A program made the position numbers and the translations under genes. Below are positions 7,695 to 12,802 of a stretch of DNA of 12,802 nt, piece after piece. Origin of the DNA: Candidatus Cloacimonadota bacterium (lineage in GTDB: Bacteria; Cloacimonadota; Cloacimonadia; Cloacimonadales; Cloacimonadaceae); contig JAQUJJ010000106.1 of assembly GCA_028681035.1 (NCBI GenBank), positions 1-12,802 of the forward strand. The letters run 5' to 3'. Each line of letters opens with the position of its first letter. Position 1 is the stretch's first letter. The notes under the pieces were generated by a model. It was not told the DNA's origin and searched no databases. It worked only from the letters and a program-made list of their open reading frames with translations.

Positions 7695-10600
7695 TTACAA
7701 TTCCGCCTTAAATTCGAGCTTGAGATTGTGACTGCTTTTCGCTTCCGGATATTTGTTGAAGCGATATTCCAGGCTAAAGCTGCTGAAGGCATTCAGACGA
7801 TAGATGGTAGAGAGCGTAGCATCCGAGACAAAACCCGCACGTTTTTGGGGCAGGAAGAGCAGATAGGAGCTGCCCTCCCGGAAGTTATAGCCCAGGCTAA
7901 GGCGCGCTGATACCCGGTATTTCTGCATGAAGACGCTGCGCAATTGTGGGGCAAGACGCAGGCTTTTCAAGCTGTATTTATCTTCTGCACCTTGCATGTT
8001 GCCTTCTTCCTGGCTGAAGCTAAGCTCTAACAAAGCTGTGCTTTGAGGGCTGAGCAGCTTTTCAAAATTGCTGGCAATGCGTTGTTCCAAGATCTCCGAG
8101 GCATAACGGCTTTCCCGGCTCAGTGAATTCTCCAGGGTGATCCTGGTATTCATGCTCAGATAGTCCCTGAAGTCGATCTGTGCAGACTGTCGATTTTCAA
8201 AATTGCGTTCGGAGGTTTGATAGCGATTGTCCAGGCTGCGGCTGAGGTCCAGCGAAAAAGAGCTGATAATCCTGCTCTTATAAAGGTCCAGCCAGACATT
8301 TTGCAGATAGCCCTGCCGTGAAAAGATGCTTTTGTCGCCATAGCTGTAATCCGGCAAAAAGAGATAGCTCCGCCAATCGTCCATGCTGTCGCTTTGTTCG
8401 GTGGCTGTGATGGACAGATCGCTATGGATCTTCTTCCACAAGGGGTCTTTCAAGTAATGCCCTGGTTTCAGATAAAGACTGGCCATGGCCGAAATTTCTG
8501 TGGAAAGCCGACCCTTGGGAGAGGTAATATATTCATAGAGATACTCTCCACCTTCCACCAGGACTCCTGTGCTGTCGAACACACCAGTGCTTGACCCCAC
8601 CCAAACCAGGTCTCGGATGCGGGGGAAGAATTCCGTTTGATTGAGCTCGTAATTGTTATAAAGATTGACGGCACCGCTTAGCAGATCGTGTCCGCTACGC
8701 AGGGTAAAAAGATCGTACGAGCTTTTGGGGTTGCTCTCGGAGACTGGATTCCTGAGCTCGCGATGGCTAAAATCCAGATCAAAACGATGCTGCACAAAAT
8801 TGCTATTGTGCTTGATGGAATATGTATCCGAGGAATTTACTTCCTGCCAGGCTGGCCGCTTTACGCTGCTTTGATCCCGGACAAACAGCAGCGTGGTATT
8901 CTGGCGTTTGGATTGGATGCTAAAGCTCGGCTGCCATTTGAGATAGCGTGTGCTAAGCGCTGCAGGATCATCGTCTTCCATGGATGAATACAGACCGGCC
9001 AGCTTCAGGCCAAAGATCTGGTAAGCCCAGGCCAGTTCGGCATTGTGATACATCAACAGGCTATTGATTTTGCCGCTCTGATCCGAGATCGTGCTGCTGA
9101 GTTTTAGCGCCGGAACGACCAGCTTGTAGCTCATACTTTCGGAAGAGAAGCGCAGAGCTTTTTGCTGATAATTGTGATCTAAATCCCGATAGCGCAAGAG
9201 CAAACGCGGTTTCCAATACTCATGTAAGTAGCCCAGGGATAGGTCGATATTGCTCATGGCCAGAGAATCTGCCTTAGGCAAGGCCGCAAAATCTTGCTCT
9301 ACCACATACTCAGTGCCAAAGCGGTAGAGATCGGCAAAGCGGTATTGGGCGTCCAGCTTGGCCACAAAAGGCTGGCCTTGGGACTCATGCGCAAGCCAAT
9401 AGGAAAGGATAGCAGAGGAATTGTCCTGATCATCCTGCGAGGAAAGCGTGTTTTTGTCGTTATGAGAATACATGGAGTCAAATCCGCTTTTCCAGGCTTC
9501 ACCCTCCCAGAGCAGACCCAGTTCGATATTACTGCGATTCGCCGGGGCGACCAGCTTCTTGACCGGCAACCAGGATCCATTTTGCGGGGCCACCCAGCGA
9601 TAGCGTCCTCGGGAAAACTCTTCATAATCCCCATTTCCGGGGCCCATATAGCTGAACACCACGTTGTAAACTGCGCTGGAATCCCCTGGGGCATATTCAT
9701 AATAAACCAAACCCTGCTGGTCTATCAGCTGGATATAATCACCCGTGCCGGTCTTTATCACGCCATCACTCAAGGCAGAATTGTCTCCAGCCACAGCCAG
9801 GCTATCCAGATCGGCTGCACTAAAGCTGTACAGCAGGGGATTGTCCTTGCTATCGCTTTGATGCACCAGGTGGTGATGAATGCTGAACTGGTCGCTGATC
9901 TGCACTTTTGAGCTGGAAAAGTAATTGGACTGGCGATAGTTCTCATCTGAATACTGAAACCAGGCATTCACTGTATTGCTCGAGCTCACCAGCCGGCGAA
10001 ACATCACCGAGCCTTCCGCATAATCCACATAATAATCTATGCCCCTATCCAAAAGATCACCATCCAGATAGATGGTTTCAGTGCCGGCCACGATGATGAA
10101 GCTGCGCTGAGAGTCATTTGCCACCAGGTAATACGGCCCCTGCTTGCCATCAATGATCTGGATCTGCATCATGGCAGATTTTCCGCCCCCAGCACTAAAG
10201 GCAGCCTGAAAGCGATGCTTGCCGTCGTACAAAGCGGAAACCCCTTCGATCTTGGTGTGATACCGGAGGTGGCGGCTATCCTCAAAGCTCAGTTCAAGGT
10301 CTCCCATGCCCAGTTCCCAACGCTTACCATAGACGCGGATAAAGACCTGATCCAAGCTTGAAAGCTCTTTGGAATCTCCTTCGGGGCTGAGCTTGCTCTG
10401 GCTATCTGAAAGCTGGGCGGTGATGAAGACCTCATGAGAGAGTTCACCATCCAGATTCACATACAAGGATTGCAAAAGATCGGTTTCACCACTTTCGGAA
10501 AAGCTGAGAGCAAAGGTTTTACTGCCGCTGATCTCCAGCTTTGAACTGTCTGCGAACCACTGGGATTTCGGTCTGGTGCGAGTGACCAAGATACTATCAG

Positions 10601-10925
10601 ACATATCCACTTTTTCATAGAGCTGTGTCCTCTTGGTATATTGATCTGGTATTATCAAGTAACTGACGCTGAGGATGGGGCTTTGGGGCATGATCTTCAG
10701 CAGCAGGATCCCGCTCCGGCAATCCAGTTCGTAATCGAGCCCGGAAATTAGCTCCAGGCTATCGCTGAAAACCTTCTCGGAGGAAACTATGATGTTTTTG
10801 CGGGAGAGTTGGTATTGAAATTGATTCGCCTGTAAAATGACGGTCTCATCGATGACAAAATCTGAGGCAGAAAGAGCAGCTCCCCAAACAATGATGATGA
10901 ATAGCAGCCAGTATCTCTGCCACAT
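7695..10925 (-). CDS. Large predicted outer-membrane beta-barrel protein, function unknown
   Basis: The product has 1076 residues. I start it at the ATG at 10925 because this gives a clean signal peptide (MWQRYWLLFIIIVWGAALSAS) and overlaps the stop codon of the UmuD-like gene by one base (TGATG). An upstream in-frame start at 10961 would put 12 polar residues before it. The N-terminal third is beta-rich and contains QGPYYL (about 262-267) followed by GTETIYLDGDLLDRG and DYYVDYAEGSVMF (about 281-309). From memory, that motif group recurs in large uncharacterised FCB surface proteins. From about residue 450 to the end, alternating aromatic/hydrophobic strands such as LSLGYLHEYWKPRLLLRYRDL, and a C-terminal SSFSLEYRFNK...HNLKLEFKAEL, look like a large transmembrane barrel. 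There is no TonB box, plug or POTRA domain that I can recognise. Its job, perhaps transport, secretion or anchoring, is open. It sits between the UmuD-like and TSUP genes in a tight operon. Confidence 0.8.
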   Translation of the reverse strand: MWQRYWLLFIIIVWGAALSASDFVIDETVILQANQFQYQLSRKNIIVSSEKVFSDSLELISGLDYELDCRSGILLLKIMPQSPILSVSYLIIPDQYTKRTQLYEKVDMSDSILVTRTRPKSQWFADSSKLEISGSKTFALSFSESGETDLLQSLYVNLDGELSHEVFITAQLSDSQSKLSPEGDSKELSSLDQVFIRVYGKRWELGMGDLELSFEDSRHLRYHTKIEGVSALYDGKHRFQAAFSAGGGKSAMMQIQIIDGKQGPYYLVANDSQRSFIIVAGTETIYLDGDLLDRGIDYYVDYAEGSVMFRRLVSSSNTVNAWFQYSDENYRQSNYFSSSKVQISDQFSIHHHLVHQSDSKDNPLLYSFSAADLDSLAVAGDNSALSDGVIKTGTGDYIQLIDQQGLVYYEYAPGDSSAVYNVVFSYMGPGNGDYEEFSRGRYRWVAPQNGSWLPVKKLVAPANRSNIELGLLWEGEAWKSGFDSMYSHNDKNTLSSQDDQDNSSAILSYWLAHESQGQPFVAKLDAQYRFADLYRFGTEYVVEQDFAALPKADSLAMSNIDLSLGYLHEYWKPRLLLRYRDLDHNYQQKALRFSSESMSYKLVVPALKLSSTISDQSGKINSLLMYHNAELAWAYQIFGLKLAGLYSSMEDDDPAALSTRYLKWQPSFSIQSKRQNTTLLFVRDQSSVKRPAWQEVNSSDTYSIKHNSNFVQHRFDLDFSHRELRNPVSESNPKSSYDLFTLRSGHDLLSGAVNLYNNYELNQTEFFPRIRDLVWVGSSTGVFDSTGVLVEGGEYLYEYITSPKGRLSTEISAMASLYLKPGHYLKDPLWKKIHSDLSITATEQSDSMDDWRSYLFLPDYSYGDKSIFSRQGYLQNVWLDLYKSRIISSFSLDLSRSLDNRYQTSERNFENRQSAQIDFRDYLSMNTRITLENSLSRESRYASEILEQRIASNFEKLLSPQSTALLELSFSQEEGNMQGAEDKYSLKSLRLAPQLRSVFMQKYRVSARLSLGYNFREGSSYLLFLPQKRAGFVSDATLSTIYRLNAFSSFSLEYRFNKYPEAKSSHNLKLEFKAEL

Positions 10926-11371
10926 CAGACCGGATGGATTACGTAAGTAACTACTCCCCAAATGATGAAATCCGCATCTTCGGTGATCTTGAGGGGTTTG
11001 AATTCATCGTTTTCAGGCACCAGCCAGTATTCGCCATTTTTGATGAGCAGACGTTTGAGCATAAATTCACCATCCACAATGGCGATCACCACTTTGTTGG
11101 AGCTGGGCTCTATGGCACGATCTACTATGGCCAGATCTCCCGGATAAATACCAGCACCCACCATGGAATAGCCCTCGACTTCCATGAAGTAAGTATGCTT
11201 TTTGTGCAAAATCAGCTTTTCATTCAGGTCCAGCTCTTTTTCGGTATAATCCGTAGCGGGTGAGGGAAACCCTGCCGGAACTCTGGTGCTGAAAAGCGGA
11301 CGTGCCACCTTCTCACCAATCACGGCTTTGTAGATTGCCTTTATCGAACCATCGGTTTTAAAGTGTTTCAT
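10925..11371 (-). CDS. UmuD-like S24 self-cleaving peptidase
   Basis: The product has 148 residues (E. coli UmuD has 139), with no helix-turn-helix before the peptidase, as in UmuD and unlike LexA. The cleavage region reads RVPAGFPSPATDY, so autocleavage would fall at Ala34-Gly35, matching the LexA Ala-Gly site where E. coli UmuD has Cys-Gly. The catalytic serine is in EGYSMVGAGI (Ser69) and the lysine in VDGEFMLKRL (Lys106). The 37-residue spacing is the same as in E. coli UmuD. In the known system RecA filaments trigger cleavage and UmuD' joins UmuC as DNA polymerase V, but no umuC is next to it here. The ATG at 11371 is chosen over a TTG six bases upstream; neither has a good ribosome binding site. 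Its stop overlaps the start of the outer-membrane protein gene by one base. An operator-like inverted repeat and a -10-like box lie upstream. Confidence 0.87.
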   Translation of the reverse strand: MKHFKTDGSIKAIYKAVIGEKVARPLFSTRVPAGFPSPATDYTEKELDLNEKLILHKKHTYFMEVEGYSMVGAGIYPGDLAIVDRAIEPSSNKVVIAIVDGEFMLKRLLIKNGEYWLVPENDEFKPLKITEDADFIIWGVVTYVIHPV

Positions 11372-11385
11372 CTTCAAAAAACATA

Positions 11386-11420
11386 GCGGACAGATATCAC
11401 TCCATCCGCCACATAGTATA
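11386..11420 (-). promoter_or_regulatory. Possible promoter and operator before the UmuD-like gene
   Basis: On the minus strand TATACT (11415-11420) resembles a -10 box, but the -35 at 17 bases is poor. Just downstream, GCGGA (11386-11390) and TCCGC (11405-11409) form an inverted repeat with a 14-base spacer that would overlap the transcription start and leader. This would suit a repressor site or a leader hairpin. It does not match the LexA boxes of E. coli or Bacillus. Confidence 0.3.
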
Positions 11421-11431
11421 AGGTATTTATC

Positions 11432-12613
11432 TTATTTGATTGCTTTAAGGATGTTTTGAGCTTGGGCGCCATAGGTAGAATCATTTACCAAAAGACTCAA
11501 ATCTGTCTTCGCGGCATTCATGTTTTTCAGTTGATAGTAGGCCACGCCACGCAGCATTCTGGCTGCTGAGTTATTGGCTTCTTCCTGCAAGACCTTTGTG
11601 CTGTAGGTGACTACTTTATTCCAGTTTTTAGCGGTGTTATAATGTCCTGCCAAAGTGAGAGACAGGCGAGGATTCGGCACTAAGTTCACAGATTTTTCCA
11701 GGTTTTCCACCATCTTAGCGGTGTTTCCCAATTGAGAGTAGTTTTGCCCTATCTGAGCGTAAACCACAGCCTTGATACTGTCTTCGGGATTGGTATCGGC
11801 CAGTTTCTTCAAATAGACATTGGCATTTTCCCATTTGCTGTTGGCACGATAGAAATTGCCCATGCGGGTGAACATGTCGGCATCGGGACGCAATTTTTCG
11901 GCCTTCATATAGGCAGCTTCTGCTTTTTCGTAATTATTAGCTTCAGCATAGCCCTCGGCAAGCATGATATAGGCTGCAGCATCCTGCGCTACCTCGGCAT
12001 AATCTTCCAAAACCTTAAAAGCGCGGGCATCATCCTTTACAAAGTCTTTCAAGACAAAAAACTTGGCATTCAGGATGTCTTCATCATTGGGTTTCAGCCG
12101 CAAAATATCGTCATAATATGTAAGCGCTCTTTCATATTCGCCAGCATCTCTGGCAGTGATGGCAAGGTTGTTGTATGTGCCCAATACATTTTGGTTTAAT
12201 TCGTCCTGTGAAATACGCACTGGTTTATGATTTTTGTAAATCTTCAGGGCAGCTTCATAGTGGTTAATAGCTTCATTATGCATACCAATACTGCTGCTTT
12301 CATGGGCCATATCGACATGACTTTTAGCCACGTTGAGCTGCATGTTTTCCATGTTGTAAGCCACAGAATCACTCTCCGCAGCCATCGGAGCGGCTTCTTC
12401 AAATAGCGTGTTAGCATCAGTAAAAGCGACGATCGCTTGTTCCAGCATTCCCCTATCATAATAATCGGCACCTTCTGCGGCAGCCTCGCGGGCCAAAGCC
12501 AGCGGGTCACGAACAGGTTCCGGCTCTACTTCAATTTTCTTATTTGAAGAGCAAGCACTCAAAGCTATCAGCACCACAAGGGCGACAAGGGTAAATAATC
12601 TGAATTTCATCAT
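11432..12613 (-). CDS. TPR-repeat lipoprotein
   Basis: The product has 393 residues. The N-terminus MMKFRLFTLVALVVLIALSAC is a lipoprotein signal with the lipobox LSAC and the lipidated cysteine at residue 21. The following serines favour outer-membrane sorting by the E. coli +2 rule, if that rule holds in this organism. A charged linker rich in Glu and Pro (26-36) is followed from about residue 42 to the end by roughly eight tetratricopeptide repeats. Examples are NNLAITARDAGEYERALTYY (148-167), LAEGYAEANNYEKAEAAYMK (218-237) and GNFYRANSKWENANVYLKKL (252-271). TPR arrays bind other proteins, so this is probably a periplasm-facing scaffold or envelope assembly factor; its partner is unknown. 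The ATG at 12613 follows GGAGG at five bases; a second ATG directly after it is also possible. The gene ends 60 bases before the UmuD-like gene with no terminator in between, so the two may be cotranscribed. Confidence 0.88.
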   Translation of the reverse strand: MMKFRLFTLVALVVLIALSACSSNKKIEVEPEPVRDPLALAREAAAEGADYYDRGMLEQAIVAFTDANTLFEEAAPMAAESDSVAYNMENMQLNVAKSHVDMAHESSSIGMHNEAINHYEAALKIYKNHKPVRISQDELNQNVLGTYNNLAITARDAGEYERALTYYDDILRLKPNDEDILNAKFFVLKDFVKDDARAFKVLEDYAEVAQDAAAYIMLAEGYAEANNYEKAEAAYMKAEKLRPDADMFTRMGNFYRANSKWENANVYLKKLADTNPEDSIKAVVYAQIGQNYSQLGNTAKMVENLEKSVNLVPNPRLSLTLAGHYNTAKNWNKVVTYSTKVLQEEANNSAARMLRGVAYYQLKNMNAAKTDLSLLVNDSTYGAQAQNILKAIK

Positions 12614-12666
12614 TAAATCCTCCAGTTTTTTTTTATCTAGTCACACACTGCCATCATTGCTATTTC

Positions 12667-12672
12667 TGTCAA
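12667..12672 (-). promoter_or_regulatory. -35-like TTGACA upstream of the TPR lipoprotein gene
   Basis: A perfect TTGACA lies about 55 bases upstream of the start codon on the minus strand, just after the candidate terminator of the previous gene. No good -10 box is found at 16-18 bases; the nearest, TAGATA, is 27 bases away. A promoter is expected here, but this assignment is weak. Confidence 0.25.
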
Positions 12673-12673
12673 C

Positions 12674-12701
12674 TTAAAAAAGGAGAGCTATCATCTACCC
12701 C
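12674..12701 (-). terminator. Weak intrinsic terminator of the partial gene at the right edge
   Basis: On the minus strand GGGG-T-AG pairs with CT-CTCC around a seven-base loop, including one G-U pair and one bulge. A run of seven T follows. It lies about 20 bases after the stop codon at 12719-12721. Confidence 0.35.
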
Positions 12702-12718
12702 ATTTTTTGATCCTGCTG

Positions 12719-12802
12719 TTAGCTGACTTTATTCAGCCCCAAATCTGCATTTTCACCCATTTTGACTGGAGGGAGCAGCAAATCAGGACTGAGATTATCC
12801 TT
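12719..12802 (-). CDS. C-terminal end of an unidentified gene (5' part beyond window)
   Basis: The minus strand is open for 27 codons from the right edge to a TAA at 12719-12721. It encodes a short polar tail containing LLLPPVKMGENADLG. Codon choice resembles the neighbouring genes, and a terminator-like hairpin follows. The stretch is too short to identify a family, and chance openness cannot be excluded. Confidence 0.35.
   Translation of the reverse strand, partial: KDNLSPDLLLPPVKMGENADLGLNKVS

Noticed and set aside
9294..9911. A 205-codon open frame on the plus strand
   Set aside because: It lies entirely antisense to the outer-membrane protein gene, has no family signature and is explained by that gene's codon pattern.
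11732..12199. A 155-codon open frame on the plus strand
   Set aside because: It is antisense to the clear TPR lipoprotein gene and has no independent coding support.

Overview
The window is about 12.8 kb of AT-leaning bacterial DNA, and every gene I can support lies on the minus strand, so transcription runs from right to left. Two surface proteins carry modules that I associate from memory with the Fibrobacteres-Chlorobi-Bacteroidetes (FCB) superphylum. One is a C-terminal type A (Por/FlgD-like) sorting domain that begins with a YPxPF motif. The other is a terminal fibronectin-III-like domain with an LRWDxVxxAxxYxVY pattern. Together with the mix of envelope proteins this suggests a member of Candidatus Cloacimonadota or a close relative. 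That assignment is inference and rests on no database search.

Layout in the direction of transcription (right to left). At 12719-12802 is the last 27 codons of an unidentified gene, followed by a weak terminator. Next come a TPR-repeat lipoprotein (11432-12613), a UmuD-like S24 self-cleaving peptidase (10925-11371), a 1076-residue predicted outer-membrane beta-barrel protein (7695-10925) and a TSUP/TauE-type membrane transporter (6921-7694). The UmuD-like gene, the barrel gene and the transporter gene are tightly packed: the first pair overlaps by one base (TGATG), and the second pair abuts exactly (TAAATG). They are therefore probably one operon, which may also include the TPR gene 60 bases upstream.

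After a 213-base gap comes a 963-residue secreted protein (3816-6707). It is built from 172-residue (516-bp) tandem repeats in exact register and ends at a strong intrinsic terminator. Then follow a YgjP/DUF45-type zinc metallopeptidase (2831-3541) flanked by two look-alike hairpins, and a secreted YD-repeat-like protein with a C-terminal sorting domain (1145-2464). That gene has its own promoter and a strong terminator. Last is a multi-spanning membrane protein of unknown function (1-961), which starts from a good promoter and runs off the left edge.

Most of the window is envelope biology: lipoprotein, outer-membrane barrel, secreted repeat proteins, transporter. There is no CRISPR array, tRNA, rRNA, insertion sequence or phage module. 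The parts most worth a second look are the coupling of a UmuD-like peptidase with no adjacent umuC to a large outer-membrane protein, and the exact 516-bp repeat structure of the large secreted protein. I do not see convincing evidence of a wholly new multi-gene system.
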